A stretch of 64,000 bases of DNA from Suipraeoptans intestinalis (GTDB taxonomy: Bacteria > Bacillota > Clostridia > Lachnospirales > Lachnospiraceae): contig NZ_VULY01000018.1 in NCBI RefSeq assembly GCF_009696485.1, forward strand, positions 1,232,001 through 1,296,000, written 5' to 3'. The first letter of the stretch is position 1; every line of letters starts with the position of its first letter. Under the pieces are notes generated by a model. The model was not told where the DNA came from, did no database searches, and was given only the letters and a program-made list of their open reading frames with translations. A program made the translations under genes and the position numbers. Of this stretch, positions 1 through 12,359 are shown one piece after another.

Positions 1-163
1 CAAAATGTTTTTCTACCACTTCTTCAAAATCTGTGATTCCTGTCAGATTCATTTTTCCATTCCACTCGATCAAAAGCTGATAAAATCGAATGAATTTCAT
101 TTCTTTTTCTTTATTTATCTCTATATTTAACTTATTTATTTTATTATTCAGAAAATTTATCAT
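1..163 (-). CDS. rsmG: 16S rRNA (guanine527-N7)-methyltransferase, N-terminal part
   Basis: Only the first 54 codons are in the window; the gene runs off the left edge. RsmG (GidB) uses S-adenosylmethionine to methylate G527 of 16S rRNA. The visible residues contain the family's N-terminal signature: FYQLLIEWNGKMNLTGIT followed by an acidic stretch and VEKHF. It starts two bases after the mnmG stop codon, so it is the last member of the leftward mnmE-mnmG-rsmG operon, the usual order near oriC. An SD-like GGAG lies in the last codons of mnmG. The catalytic fold is outside the window and cannot be checked. Confidence 0.88.
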   Translation of the reverse strand, partial: MINFLNNKINKLNIEINKEKEMKFIRFYQLLIEWNGKMNLTGITDFEEVVEKHF

Positions 164-165
164 TT

Positions 166-2079
166 TTATTCTTTTTTCGCTCCATTTAAGTAAATAAGAA
201 GGACTGAAATGTCTGCCGGAGAAATTCCGGAGATCCGGGATGCCTGTCCAATTGATTCCGGTCTGTATTCTTTCAGTTTTTGTCGTCCTTCCAATCTCAG
301 ACTCTTTACCTGGTCATAATCTATGTTCTGCGGGATTTTTTTCTGTTCCAGTTTTTTAAACTGCTCCACCTGTTTTTTCTGTCTTAGAATGTATCCTTCA
401 TACTTGATGAAAATATCTACCTGCTCCTTTATTTCCTCTGCATATCTTTGCGGCAGTTCCGGTCTTTTCTCATCAATTTCCTTCAGGCTGTCATAGGACA
501 ATTCCGGTCTTCGTATCAATTCTGCTAACGTAATACCGGAAGAAAGGGGTGTGCTGTTATTCTGTTCCAAAAGCTTCTGTACCTTTGGCGACGTTCCCAC
601 ATGTGTGGATCTCAGCCTTTTTACTTCCTCCTCGATCCACTGTTCCTTTTGTTTCAGGCTCTGATACCGTTTTTCACTGATAAGTCCCAGCTTATACCCT
701 TTTTCTGTCAGGCGCTGGTCTGCGTTATCCTGCCTTAACAGCAGCCTGTATTCTGCTCTGGATGTCATCATACGATACGGCTCATGACTCTCTTTCGTCA
801 CCAGATCGTCAATCAGTACTCCGATATAGGCCTCCGATCGATCCAGCACAAATTCTTCTTTTCCCTGAATTTTTCTCACCGCATTGATCCCTGCCATGAT
901 CCCCTGTGCCGCAGCTTCTTCATACCCCGAACTTCCATTCATCTGCCCTGCGCTGTAAAGACCCTCTATCTGCTTAAATTCTAATGTTGGTCTTAGCTGT
1001 CTGGCATCAATACAATCATATTCAATGGCATACGCATTCCGTATGATTTTTACCTGCTCTAGTCCGGGAACTGTCCGGTACATTTCATACTGCACATCTT
1101 CCGGCAAGGAACTGGACATTCCCCCTATATACATTTCATTTGTTTCCAGTCCTTCCGGCTCAATAAATACCTGATGTCTGTTTTTATCTGCAAACTTCAT
1201 GACCTTATCTTCTATGGAAGGACAGTATCTGGGTCCGGTCCCCTCAATCATTCCTGAAAATAGGGGAGACCTGTCTAAATTTTTCCGTATGATTTCATGC
1301 GTCTTCTCATTTGTATAGGTCAGCCAGCAGGATACCTGGGGAATTTGTATCTCCTTCGGATCTGTTCCAAAAGAAAACGGCACGATTCTGTCGTCTCCTT
1401 TTTGTTCTTCCATTTTTGAAAAATCCACTGAACGTCTGTCGATCCTGGCCGGCGTACCCGTTTTGTAACGTCTCATGGAAATTCCCAATTCCATCAAACA
1501 TTCTGATAATTCATTTGCTGCAGAAAGGCCATTGGGTCCGGTATTTTTGCTCACATCTCCGTAGATACATCTTGCTCTCAGATAAGTTCCTGTACATAAA
1601 ATCACTGCTTTGCAGGAATAAACGGTGCCGGAACAGGTCTGTACTCCCGTCACTTTTCCATCCCCCACAAGGATGTTTACCACTTCATCCTGCCTGATAT
1701 CCAAACCTTCCTGATTTTCCAAAACGCGGCTCATCTTTCTGGTATACTGCTCTTTGTCTGCCTGTGCCCGCAAGGAATGTACTGCCGGACCCTTTGATTT
1801 ATTCAACATTTTAGATTGAATAAATGTCTGATCGATCACGCGTCCCATTTCTCCGCCCAGCGCATCGATTTCTTTCACCAGATGTCCCTTTGAACTTCCT
1901 CCTATATTTGGGTTACACGGCATCATTGCAATACTTTCAATATTTACAGTAAATATCAGCGTCTTCTGTCCCAATCTCGCAGAAGCAAGCGCTGCTTCAC
2001 ACCCTGCATGCCCTGCTCCCAACACGATCACATCATACTTTTCTCTATTTTCCCATGCAGAACTTGCTGAAAATTTCAT
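166..2079 (-). CDS. mnmG: tRNA uridine-5-carboxymethylaminomethyl modification enzyme MnmG
   Basis: FAD-dependent partner of MnmE. The MnmE-MnmG complex installs the (carboxymethyl)aminomethyl group on U34 of certain tRNAs, using glycine or ammonium and methylene-tetrahydrofolate. The N-terminus carries the dinucleotide-binding motif [12 protein letters not shown], followed by the family motifs [15 protein letters not shown] and the C-terminal segment with YEGYILRQ. An ATG at 2088 is in frame, but AGGAGAGG abuts it. The ATG at 2079 has about nine bases of spacing and gives 637 residues, close to the family norm, so I chose it. The start overlaps the mnmE 3' end by 35 bases, implying translational coupling. 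Confidence 0.96.
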   Translation of the reverse strand: MKFSASSAWENREKYDVIVLGAGHAGCEAALASARLGQKTLIFTVNIESIAMMPCNPNIGGSSKGHLVKEIDALGGEMGRVIDQTFIQSKMLNKSKGPAVHSLRAQADKEQYTRKMSRVLENQEGLDIRQDEVVNILVGDGKVTGVQTCSGTVYSCKAVILCTGTYLRARCIYGDVSKNTGPNGLSAANELSECLMELGISMRRYKTGTPARIDRRSVDFSKMEEQKGDDRIVPFSFGTDPKEIQIPQVSCWLTYTNEKTHEIIRKNLDRSPLFSGMIEGTGPRYCPSIEDKVMKFADKNRHQVFIEPEGLETNEMYIGGMSSSLPEDVQYEMYRTVPGLEQVKIIRNAYAIEYDCIDARQLRPTLEFKQIEGLYSAGQMNGSSGYEEAAAQGIMAGINAVRKIQGKEEFVLDRSEAYIGVLIDDLVTKESHEPYRMMTSRAEYRLLLRQDNADQRLTEKGYKLGLISEKRYQSLKQKEQWIEEEVKRLRSTHVGTSPKVQKLLEQNNSTPLSSGITLAELIRRPELSYDSLKEIDEKRPELPQRYAEEIKEQVDIFIKYEGYILRQKKQVEQFKKLEQKKIPQNIDYDQVKSLRLEGRQKLKEYRPESIGQASRISGISPADISVLLIYLNGAKKE

Positions 2080-3433
2080 GAATGACATCCTCTCCTGTTG
2101 TTTCTCCTGTAATTTTTCCTAAGGCATCGCAGGCCTCCATAAGATCGATAGAATAGAAATCCTCCGCCAATCCGGCATAAATACTTTCTTCTACCCGGCT
2201 TAAAGCCTCTTCTGCTTCTCTTAATGCTTCTTTCTGTCTTGCATTTGTCAGATACACTTCGTTATTAAAAGAAAGTTCTCCTCTAAAAAAAATCTTTTTT
2301 ATTTCTTCTTCTACTTCTTCTATCCCTGTGCGGTTTTGTGCAGAAATGGAAATGACGGAAATATGTTCTGTAAATAACAATCTTATATCTTTCTCATTGA
2401 TCCTGCTTTCTAGATCCGTCTTATTCAGAAGAACCAGAACTTTCTTTTCCCTACAGATTTCTGCGATTTCTTTATCACTTTCATTTAGAAGCCTGGAAGC
2501 ATCTGCAATGTATATGATCAGATCCGCCTCTTCTGCCAGTTCCTTTGCCTTCTCTACTCCTATTTTTTCCACTGCATCTGCCGTGTTTCTGATACCTGCC
2601 GTATCCATGACATGTAAAGTGATCCCCTGAAGATTGATTTCCTCTCTGATCACATCTCTTGTAGTCCCTTCAACATCTGTAACAATGGCAGACTCTCTTC
2701 TTGTCAAAGCATTTAAAAAAGAAGATTTTCCTGCATTTGGTTTTCCCAAGATGACTGTTTTGATCCCTTCTTTTATGATTCTCCCATTATCCCAGGTTTT
2801 TAGTAATTTATTTATTTCTTTTTTTATTTTTTTTGTCGTTTCTCTTAATTGTTCTTGGTAACCTTCTATGCTGATGTGTTCCGGATCATCCAGAGCCGTC
2901 TCTATAAAAGCAATTTCATGAATGATCCTTCCCCTTAATTCTTTTGTTCTGCATCCCAACTCTCCCAGCATCTGGCGCATAGAATTTTTTAAAGCATATT
3001 CGTTTCTTGCGGCGATCATATCTCCCACAGATTCTGCCTGAGACAGATCTATTTTTCCGTTTAAAAAGGCTCTTTTTGTAAATTCTCCCGGCTCAGCAGC
3101 AGAAGCTCCATTTTTCAGCAGAAGCTCCAATACTCTTTGTACCACATAGACGCCCCCATGGCAATTGAATTCTACTGTGTCCTCCCCTGTAAAGGTATGA
3201 GGCGCTCTCATGAGCATTACCAGAACCTCATCCACCAATTCCTCTTGATCTGCCACATATCCGTAATGTATGGTATGAGACGGCTGAGAAGACAGCTTTT
3301 TTTCTTTTTTTCCCCTGTAAATACGATCTGCAATTTCAAAAGCCTGTGCTCCGCTTATTCTCACGATTCCAATTCCTGAATCGCTCATGGCCGTCGCCAC
3401 AGCCGCAATCGTCTTTTCGTACTGATTTTCCAT
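2045..3433 (-). CDS. mnmE: tRNA modification GTPase MnmE (TrmE)
   Basis: GTPase half of the MnmE-MnmG tRNA U34-modifying complex. The 462-residue protein has the normal three-part build: an N-terminal folate-binding domain ([16 protein letters not shown]), a helical region, and an inserted G domain. Visible G-domain motifs are GKPNAGKSS (G1), TTRD (G2), DTAG (G3) and NKTD (G4). The protein ends in CMGK, the conserved C-terminal Cys-X-Gly-Lys signature carrying the catalytic cysteine. GAGG lies upstream of the start. A strong terminator just upstream (3456-3490) suggests that mnmE either has its own promoter or is reached by read-through from jag. Confidence 0.97.
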   Translation of the reverse strand: MENQYEKTIAAVATAMSDSGIGIVRISGAQAFEIADRIYRGKKEKKLSSQPSHTIHYGYVADQEELVDEVLVMLMRAPHTFTGEDTVEFNCHGGVYVVQRVLELLLKNGASAAEPGEFTKRAFLNGKIDLSQAESVGDMIAARNEYALKNSMRQMLGELGCRTKELRGRIIHEIAFIETALDDPEHISIEGYQEQLRETTKKIKKEINKLLKTWDNGRIIKEGIKTVILGKPNAGKSSFLNALTRRESAIVTDVEGTTRDVIREEINLQGITLHVMDTAGIRNTADAVEKIGVEKAKELAEEADLIIYIADASRLLNESDKEIAEICREKKVLVLLNKTDLESRINEKDIRLLFTEHISVISISAQNRTGIEEVEEEIKKIFFRGELSFNNEVYLTNARQKEALREAEEALSRVEESIYAGLAEDFYSIDLMEACDALGKITGETTGEDVIHEIFSKFCMGK

Positions 3434-3455
3434 ATGTTTTAACCTCTGTTTATAT

Positions 3456-3490
3456 GGAAAAAAATAGGGGCTTCACACTCCACCCCTATT
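3456..3490 (-). terminator. Intrinsic terminator downstream of jag
   Basis: On the minus strand an 8-bp perfect stem (AATAGGGG / CCCCTATT, 12-base loop) is followed by a run of T residues. It lies between the jag stop and the mnmE start and would end the rpmH-to-jag transcript. It may be leaky, since no clear mnmE promoter is visible in the 67-base gap. Confidence 0.8.
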
Positions 3491-3500
3491 TCTGTCCTCT

Positions 3501-4319
3501 TTATTTTCTTGATAAAGTTACAACCACTTTCCTATAAGGTTCTTCCCCTTCACTGTGAGTTGTGATAGCCGGATCCCCCTGAAGAGCAGAATGAATGATC
3601 CTTCTCTCATATGGATTCATCGGTTCCAGGATCACTTTCCTTCTTGTCCTTTTTACCTTTCCTGCAATATTTTTCGCAAGATGCTCCAGCGTTTCTTTTC
3701 TTCTTCTTCTGTAGTCCTCTGTGTCCAATTTCACTCTTACATAGCTTTCCTGCTCTTTGTTCGCAACTCTGTTTGCTAGATATTGGATGGAATCCAGAGT
3801 CTGTCCTCTTTTTCCGATAAGAACGCCCATGCCTTCTCCCGCTACTTCAATCGCCAGTGCTCCCTCTTCGTCTATCGAAGAAGTTACGCTTGTCTCTTTC
3901 ATGCCCATGGCTTCCAAAACATCTTTTATGAATGTTTCACAAGCTTCTATTGTTTTTGCTTCCACCGGAGCCAGCTCCGGTTCTTTTTCCGGCTGTTTTT
4001 TTGCAGCTGTTTCTTTTTCTTCTTTGCTTTCTCCTACGGTTTCCTTTTGGAAGGATTCCTTTTTTCTTTCTTTTTTCTCCGGCTTTTCAAACGATTTCTT
4101 CTGAAAGGAGGATTCTTTCTTTTCTTTCTCCAAATTCTTTTTTGGACTTGTTTTCTTGCGGGCTTTTATCACTGCCTGCTTCATGCCTATTCCAAAGAAA
4201 CCTGCGCTTCCTTTTTCAATGATCTCATAATCCAGCTGATCACTGGTGATCCCCAGTTCTACCAAAGCTTCTGTGATCGCATCATCGACATTTTTTGCTG
4301 ATACAGTAATATATTCCAT
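3501..4319 (-). CDS. jag: Jag/KhpB RNA-binding protein (SpoIIIJ-associated)
   Basis: RNA-binding protein of the KhpB/Jag family. In other Firmicutes it pairs with KhpA and affects cell elongation and division. The 272 residues read as: an N-terminal Jag_N domain (about 1-52), a long Lys/Glu-rich linker (about 55-125), a KH domain with the GxxG loop IGKRGQTLD (about 150-200), and an R3H domain with the Arg/His pair in NPYERRIIHSAL near the end. AGGAGG precedes the start. It sits 12 bases downstream of yidC, the typical pairing. The linker looks low-complexity and is probably disordered. Confidence 0.95.
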   Translation of the reverse strand: MEYITVSAKNVDDAITEALVELGITSDQLDYEIIEKGSAGFFGIGMKQAVIKARKKTSPKKNLEKEKKESSFQKKSFEKPEKKERKKESFQKETVGESKEEKETAAKKQPEKEPELAPVEAKTIEACETFIKDVLEAMGMKETSVTSSIDEEGALAIEVAGEGMGVLIGKRGQTLDSIQYLANRVANKEQESYVRVKLDTEDYRRRRKETLEHLAKNIAGKVKRTRRKVILEPMNPYERRIIHSALQGDPAITTHSEGEEPYRKVVVTLSRK

Positions 4320-4331
4320 CGTAAATGCCTC

Positions 4332-5354
4332 CTAATTATTTTCGTTAAATTTCTTAACCATGTTTGCTTTACTGGAAAGGCTTCCTTCCTTCGCTTTATC
4401 TGAAGAAGCACCTGCTTTCGTATCTATTTCCAGAGAAGAAGTACTCTTCGAAGCGGTTTCTCTCATACTCTTCGTATTTCTCTGAGCCATTTCATTGATC
4501 TTTCCGGCTCTTTCTCCTCTTCTTTCTCTTTTTCTTTCTGCCTTCTCTTTATTTTTTTCAATCAGATCCTCTACAGAAATACTGGATAAATGTCTGTTAA
4601 TAAAAATCTGCTGTACACAACGCACAATAGCACTGACGATCCAGTAAAGACCAATACCGGTAGGCAAGGTAAATACCATGAATACAGAAAACAGAGGCAT
4701 TGTCATATTCATTGTTTTCATTGTACCTGCCATCGGATTATCTTCCATTCCCTGTCCTGAAATAGACTGAGACAGCTTAATACTGAAATACTGAGTCACT
4801 CCCGAAATAAGTGGAAGAAGAATTGCCGTTATGATGACCACCACAGAAGGATGGCTCTTTATCATTGCAATAGGAGCCACTGTCAGATTCGGGATAGTAA
4901 GAAATCTATTTGCTTCCGTTGAAATAGACGGTACATAATCCTGAATATTATAAATAACCGGATACAGGGCAAACAGGAATGGCATCTGGATCAAAAGAGG
5001 AAGGCATCCTCCCGCCATGGAAGTTCCATATTTGTCATAAACCTGACGCATCTCTTCCTGCTGCTTCATCATGGAAGCCTGATCCCGTTTATTTTTATAC
5101 TTTTTCTGAATCGCCTGAATCTCCGGATTCATGACAGAAGACATTTTTGACGTTCTCTGTTGCTTGATCGTCAACGGCAACATCAATGTATATACCAGAA
5201 TGGTATATATGATAATTGATAATCCTACCAATCCTGTATCACTTGGAAGGATATTATCCAAACTTGTATAGATAAAGTTCATCACCTTACCCAACAGCCA
5301 GCAAAGCTGCCCTATGATAGGCCAGTTTGCAGCGCTTAATAAACTTAACGACAT
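4332..5354 (-). CDS. yidC: Membrane protein insertase YidC
   Basis: Inserts membrane proteins alone or with SecYEG. The 340-residue protein has the Gram-positive YidC layout: a short N-terminus without a clear lipobox, about five membrane segments (including VGLSIIIYTILVYTLMLPL and PLLIQMPFLFALYPVIY), a cytoplasmic Lys/Gln-rich hairpin after the first (about 62-100), and a basic Lys/Arg-rich C-terminal tail from about 265 that in this family contacts the ribosome. The start follows CGGAGG. It belongs to the leftward rpmH-rnpA-yidD-yidC-jag operon. Confidence 0.96.
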   Translation of the reverse strand: MSLSLLSAANWPIIGQLCWLLGKVMNFIYTSLDNILPSDTGLVGLSIIIYTILVYTLMLPLTIKQQRTSKMSSVMNPEIQAIQKKYKNKRDQASMMKQQEEMRQVYDKYGTSMAGGCLPLLIQMPFLFALYPVIYNIQDYVPSISTEANRFLTIPNLTVAPIAMIKSHPSVVVIITAILLPLISGVTQYFSIKLSQSISGQGMEDNPMAGTMKTMNMTMPLFSVFMVFTLPTGIGLYWIVSAIVRCVQQIFINRHLSSISVEDLIEKNKEKAERKRERRGERAGKINEMAQRNTKSMRETASKSTSSLEIDTKAGASSDKAKEGSLSSKANMVKKFNENN

Positions 5355-5379
5355 TCTGTTTTCCTCCGCATATTTTTAT

Positions 5380-5592
5380 TTATGGAACCGGATCATATCC
5401 TCCCTTTGCAAAGGGGTGACATCTCAAAATCCTTTTGGCTGCAAGAAAGCTTCCTTTCAAAGCCCCATACTTTTCAATGGCTTCTGTCGCATACTGCGAG
5501 CAGGTCGGGTAGTAGATGCAGGTAGAGCCTCCCTTTATTCCTGATAGATACCTTCTGTAAAATCCTATCATCCACAATAATGTCTTTTTCAT
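5380..5592 (-). CDS. yidD: Membrane protein insertion efficiency factor YidD
   Basis: Small 70-residue protein of the UPF0161 family that helps YidC-dependent membrane insertion. The signature is complete: [10 protein letters not shown] near the N-terminus, then [19 protein letters not shown], then [16 protein letters not shown] at the C-terminus, with three conserved cysteines. It lies between rnpA (five-base gap) and yidC, as in most bacteria, and a GGAG sequence lies upstream of its ATG. Length matches the family. Confidence 0.96.
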   Translation of the reverse strand: MKKTLLWMIGFYRRYLSGIKGGSTCIYYPTCSQYATEAIEKYGALKGSFLAAKRILRCHPFAKGGYDPVP

Positions 5593-5597
5593 AGTAC

Positions 5598-5939
5598 CTA
5601 CTCCACATTCATAATCTTATGAATATTACCCAGATGAAAAAAAGAACTTTCTATCTCTTTATAGCTTTTATCTTTTGCATTTACTCTTGCCAGAACTACG
5701 ATATCCAGTCCTTTTTTGACGTCTGTTTCATTTTTTCTGTAGATTTCTCTTACCAGTCTGGTGATCCTGTGCCTTACGACACTGTTTCCAACTTTTTTAC
5801 TGACGGAAATTCCAAGTCTGTTTCGCTCCGTCCCATTCTGTAAAATGTACATCACCAGATATTTGTTGGCATAAGATTTTCCTTGCCTGTAAACCTTCTG
5901 AAAATCTTTATTCTTTTTCAACGACTCGGAATACTGCAT
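5598..5939 (-). CDS. rnpA: Ribonuclease P protein component
   Basis: Protein subunit of RNase P, which works with the rnpB RNA to mature tRNA 5' ends. The 113-residue basic protein shows the family hallmark [20 protein letters not shown], containing the conserved RNR-type segment of the binding cleft, preceded by a [10 protein letters not shown] strand. The start follows AGGAG. It is separated from rpmH by a 45-base gap holding a hairpin that could attenuate transcription and set a lower rnpA:rpmH ratio. Confidence 0.96.
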   Translation of the reverse strand: MQYSESLKKNKDFQKVYRQGKSYANKYLVMYILQNGTERNRLGISVSKKVGNSVVRHRITRLVREIYRKNETDVKKGLDIVVLARVNAKDKSYKEIESSFFHLGNIHKIMNVE

Positions 5940-5957
5940 ACCATCTCCTAATTTTCA

Positions 5958-5986
5958 GAGAAGAAAAGGCCACATATATGCGGCCT
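5958..5986 (-). terminator. Hairpin between rpmH and rnpA (partial terminator/attenuator)
   Basis: On the minus strand AGGCC and GGCCT bracket a CATATATG palindrome with one mismatch, followed by TTTTCTTCT. It begins at the rpmH stop codon. Since rnpA has no visible promoter of its own, the hairpin probably reduces rather than stops transcription, so that more L34 than RNase P protein is made. Confidence 0.6.
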
Positions 5987-6119
5987 ACGCTGATAATTTC
6001 TTTCTTCCTTTTAATCTTCTGTTCGCAAGAACTTTTCTTCCGCCTGCTGTGCTCATTCTTGAACGAAATCCATGAACTTTTGCTCTTTGTCTTTTCTTTG
6101 GCTGGAATGTCATTTTCAT
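5985..6119 (-). CDS. rpmH: 50S ribosomal protein L34
   Basis: A 44-residue, highly basic ribosomal protein of the large subunit. The translation begins [19 protein letters not shown] and ends GRKKLSA, a near-consensus L34 (the KR.R.HGF.RM.T..GR.VL..RR.KGR.KLSA pattern). GGAGG lies nine bases before the ATG. It is the first gene after the 6182-6210 promoter and heads the leftward operon; dnaA starts divergently about 225 bases away, the standard oriC-side arrangement. Confidence 0.97.
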   Translation of the reverse strand: MKMTFQPKKRQRAKVHGFRSRMSTAGGRKVLANRRLKGRKKLSA

Positions 6120-6181
6120 GTATATCCACCTCCTTATATTCTAATGGTCAACTCCCACTTTTTCTAAAGACATCATTTTTG

Positions 6182-6210
6182 ATTATATGCAATAAAAGCC
6201 TTAAAGTCAA
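6182..6210 (-). promoter_or_regulatory. Sigma-A promoter of the rpmH operon
   Basis: On the minus strand TTGACT, a 17-base spacer, then TATAAT, about 63 bases before the rpmH ATG. This is near-consensus for a vegetative promoter, as expected for a ribosomal protein operon. Confidence 0.85.
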
Positions 6211-6255
6211 GCAAAAACGTAAATACTGTGATTTATCATTATTCGATTTCATACA

Positions 6256-6284
6256 TTGCTTATATTTCTTTTTTGATGTAGAAT
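6256..6284 (+). promoter_or_regulatory. Sigma-A promoter of dnaA
   Basis: TTGCTT, a 17-base spacer, then TAGAAT, about 60 bases upstream of the dnaA ATG. No perfect DnaA box was seen in the rpmH-dnaA gap, so autoregulation by DnaA binding here is not supported by what I can see. Confidence 0.7.
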
Positions 6285-6343
6285 AGATGAGAGTGGTTTT
6301 TTATGCCATCTCTTAGATTATAAAAGCTTAGGAGTATGTGAAA

Positions 6344-7729
6344 ATGGACGTTGTTGCAGAAAAATGGGAGGAGATCATAGAACATCTGAGAGAGGAACAC
6401 GAATTATCCAGTGTTTCTTTTAAAACGTGGATCAAACCTTTAAAAATATATAAAATCACAAATTCTACCGTTTATCTTCTGGTTAATTCCGCTGCAAGTG
6501 TGGAATATATCGAACGAAAATATCTTCTTCCTCTCAAGGTCTGCATCGCAGATATCGTCAATGAAGAATACGACGTTGTATTTCTTTCTGAAGACGATGA
6601 GCAACTGGACCGGTTCAAAGACCTGTCTGCAGAGTCCGTTTCCAAAAAGAAAGGAAGATCTGTGGCAGAGATGGCAAATCTGAATCCCAGATATACCTTT
6701 GATACTTTTGTGGTAGGAGGGAACAATACCTTTGCACATGCAGCATCTCTTGCAGTAGCGGAATCTCCCGGAAAGGTCTACAATCCTCTTTTTATTTACG
6801 GAGGAGTAGGACTTGGCAAGACGCATCTGATGCATTCCATTGCCAATTACATCTTAGAGCAGGATCCAAAAAAGAAGGTTCTTTATGTAACCAGTGAAAC
6901 CTTTACCAATGAACTGATCGAAGCGCTGAAATCAGGAAAACAGTCCAACAACAAATCTTCTATTTCTAATTTCAGGGACAAATACAGGAATAACGACGTG
7001 CTTCTGATCGATGACATTCAGTTTATTATTGGAAAAGAAAGCACTCAGGAGGAATTTTTCCATACCTTTAATCACCTTTATGATTCTTCCAAGCAGATCA
7101 TTATTTCCAGTGATAAACCGCCTAAGAATATAGAAACTTTGGAAGAACGGCTCCGTACACGTTTTGCATGTGGGATTGTAGCAGATATTTCCGCTCCCAA
7201 TTATGAAACACGTATGGCGATCCTTTTGAAAAAAATAGAGGTGGATCATCTGGGACAATACAATATTCCTAATGATGTACTGGATTATATCGCTACAAAC
7301 GTAAAGAGCAATATCCGGGAGCTGGAAGGTTCTTTAAATAAACTGATCGCTCTCTACAAATTAAATAATCATGGAAACATTGATATCATGCTTGCCATGG
7401 AAGCATTGAAAGATATTGTTCTTCCTAAAGATAAAAGGGAAGTGACCCCCGAATTGATCCTGGACGTCGTATCGGAACACTATAATATTTCCGTAGCGGA
7501 TCTGAAAAGTAAAAAAAGAAATTCTCAGATCGCCATTCCCAGACAGGTAGCAATGTACCTAATGAGGACTCTCACCGACGCTCCTTTGGAGGGGATCGGC
7601 ATCATTCTTGGGGGAAAAGATCATACTACCGTCAAATATGGTGTGGATAAAATCACCTCTAATATAGAAGAGGATGAAATCCTCTCCAATACCATCAGTA
7701 TCATTAAGAAAAAGATTAACCCATTATAA
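6344..7729 (+). CDS. dnaA: Chromosomal replication initiator protein DnaA
   Basis: AAA+ protein that binds DnaA boxes at oriC, melts the adjacent AT-rich DNA and loads the helicase. The domain order is complete: domain I (about 1-80, WEEIIEHL..), a short linker, the AAA+ domain with Walker A GGVGLGKTH and Walker B LLIDDIQF, and the C-terminal HTH with the DnaA signature DHTTVKYG. An in-frame GTG at 6338 lies only three bases after AGGAG; the ATG at 6344 has nine-base spacing, so I prefer it (461 residues). The gene diverges from rpmH and is followed directly by oriC. Confidence 0.97.
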   Translation: MDVVAEKWEEIIEHLREEHELSSVSFKTWIKPLKIYKITNSTVYLLVNSAASVEYIERKYLLPLKVCIADIVNEEYDVVFLSEDDEQLDRFKDLSAESVSKKKGRSVAEMANLNPRYTFDTFVVGGNNTFAHAASLAVAESPGKVYNPLFIYGGVGLGKTHLMHSIANYILEQDPKKKVLYVTSETFTNELIEALKSGKQSNNKSSISNFRDKYRNNDVLLIDDIQFIIGKESTQEEFFHTFNHLYDSSKQIIISSDKPPKNIETLEERLRTRFACGIVADISAPNYETRMAILLKKIEVDHLGQYNIPNDVLDYIATNVKSNIRELEGSLNKLIALYKLNNHGNIDIMLAMEALKDIVLPKDKREVTPELILDVVSEHYNISVADLKSKKRNSQIAIPRQVAMYLMRTLTDAPLEGIGIILGGKDHTTVKYGVDKITSNIEEDEILSNTISIIKKKINPL

Positions 7730-7994
7730 ACAAAGATCTGTTAGTTCTATGTGGATAAGTATGGGATAGGATATGGATAACTTTTTACAAGGTTTCTTTT
7801 TCCTCTTTTGCTCCCAGTTATACACATTTTTTCTACAGTCTGTTCTGTTGATATCCACAGAGATTTCATTTTCAAATCTTCTTAGTTCTCAAGGAAAAAC
7901 AGGGTTTTCCTCTTTTCCACAGCCTCTACTACTAAGAAGACGAAAATAATATATATATATTTATATACGTTTTATCGCGAAAGGAGTTTTTCAC
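7730..7994. other. oriC: Replication origin oriC (dnaA-dnaN intergenic region)
   Basis: This 265-base gap holds several DnaA boxes. There is a perfect one on the minus strand at 7750-7758 (TGTGGATAA), a one-mismatch copy at 7772-7780, TTATACACA at 7818-7826, and near matches ending in TCCACA at 7851-7859 and 7913-7921. A pure A/T stretch (alternating TA) at about 7947-7970, just before dnaN, is the likely unwinding element. The change in coding direction around dnaA agrees. Exact box strengths and the start of unwinding are inferred. Confidence 0.9.
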
Positions 7995-9104
7995 ATGAAA
8001 ATAATCTGTAAGAAATCAAACCTTCTAAAGGGAGTTACTATTGTAATGAAAGCTGTATCTTCCAGAACCACCATGCCTATCCTGGAATGTATTTTGATAG
8101 ATGCTTCTTCTGATGTGATAAAGCTGACTGCCAATGATATGGAATTGGGGATTCAGACAGAAGTAGAAGGAACAATAGAAGAAACGGGAATGATCGCAGT
8201 CAATGCCAAAATCCTGTCTGAGATCATAAGGAAGCTTCCTGATAATGATATTACCATAAGAAGTATGGAAAACAACCAGACTTCTATTACCTGTGAAAAA
8301 GCAAAGTTTGATATTCCCGGAAGAGAAGCAGAAGAATTTTCTTACCTTCCCAAAGTGGAAAAAGAAGGTTCCATAGCTCTATCCCAGTTTGTCTTAAAGG
8401 AAGCCATCCGACAGACGATTTTTTCTATTTCTGACAGTGAGACCAACAAGTTGATGACAGGAGAGTTATTTGAAATTAAGGAAAATTACTTAAGACTGGC
8501 TACGTTGGATGGTCACAGAATCTCTATTCGCAGAATAGAAATGGAAGGAAATTTTGAAGAGAAAAAACTGGTGATCCCCGGAAAAACTCTGACGGAGATC
8601 AGTAAAATCCTATCGGGAGAAATTGAAAACGAAGTGATCATTTCCTACACAGATAACCATGTTGTGTTTGAATTTGATAAAACCATCGTGGTTTCCCGTC
8701 TGATCGAAGGAGAATATTTTAAGATTGATCAGATGCTGTCAAAGGATTATGAAACAAAAGTGACCATTAATAAAAAAGAATTTTTAAATTGTATAGACAG
8801 AGCTACTCTTCTGGTAAAAGAAGGGGATAAAAAACCTGTGATCATTCGGATAGAGGATGAGAGAATGGAACTTCAGATCAATTCTCAAATGGGCTCTATG
8901 AATGAAGAAATCCTGATCGAAAAAGAAGGAAAGGATCTTTTGATCGGATTTAATCCTAAATTTTTGATAGATGCATTAAGAGCCATTGACGAGGAAGAGA
9001 TCACGATTTATCTGATGAATCCAAAGGCTCCCTGCTTCATCAAAAATGAAGAGGAAAGTTATCTGTATCTGATTCTTCCCGTAAATTTCAGCACGGCAGT
9101 GTAG
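7995..9104 (+). CDS. dnaN: DNA polymerase III beta subunit (sliding clamp)
   Basis: Ring-shaped processivity clamp that tethers DNA polymerase III and many repair proteins to DNA. The 369-residue length fits three clamp domains. Recognisable family segments are the N-terminal VMKAVSSRTTMPILECILI, the central ATDGHR-type element (LATLDGHRISIRR), and a C-terminus close to the expected LPVR (here ILPVNFSTAV). AAAGGAG precedes the ATG. It is the first gene of the rightward dnaN-yaaA-recF-gyrB-gyrA series; the spacing (9 bases to yaaA) suggests one transcript. Confidence 0.96.
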   Translation: MKIICKKSNLLKGVTIVMKAVSSRTTMPILECILIDASSDVIKLTANDMELGIQTEVEGTIEETGMIAVNAKILSEIIRKLPDNDITIRSMENNQTSITCEKAKFDIPGREAEEFSYLPKVEKEGSIALSQFVLKEAIRQTIFSISDSETNKLMTGELFEIKENYLRLATLDGHRISIRRIEMEGNFEEKKLVIPGKTLTEISKILSGEIENEVIISYTDNHVVFEFDKTIVVSRLIEGEYFKIDQMLSKDYETKVTINKKEFLNCIDRATLLVKEGDKKPVIIRIEDERMELQINSQMGSMNEEILIEKEGKDLLIGFNPKFLIDALRAIDEEEITIYLMNPKAPCFIKNEEESYLYLILPVNFSTAV

Positions 9105-9113
9105 GAGGTTTTC

Positions 9114-9312
9114 ATGAGCAGTTTAAAATTAAGAAAAGAGTATATTAAGCTTGGACAGGCTCTGAAAGCGGCGGGATTGGTAGGATCAGGCGTAGAGGCA
9201 AAAGATGTAATAGCAGACGGACTTGTGAAAGTAAACGGGGAAACAGAATATAGAAGAGGAAGAAAGCTATACGGCAAAGATGTCGTGAGCTTTCAAGGAG
9301 AAGAAATCAACA

Positions 9313-9323
<11 letters not shown>
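9114..9323 (+). CDS. yaaA: S4-domain RNA-binding protein YaaA (RlbA-like)
   Basis: A 69-residue protein consisting of a single S4 RNA-binding domain (IKLGQALKAAGLVGSGVEAK, then ..GLVKVNGETEYRRGRKL). Members lie between dnaN and recF across Firmicutes and have been linked to ribosome assembly; that role is from family knowledge, not the sequence. AGGAGG precedes the ATG. The last 11 bases overlap the recF TTG start, so the two are probably translationally coupled. Confidence 0.92.
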
Positions 9324-12345
<3,022 letters not shown>

Positions 12346-12359
12346 CAGGAGAACAAAAA

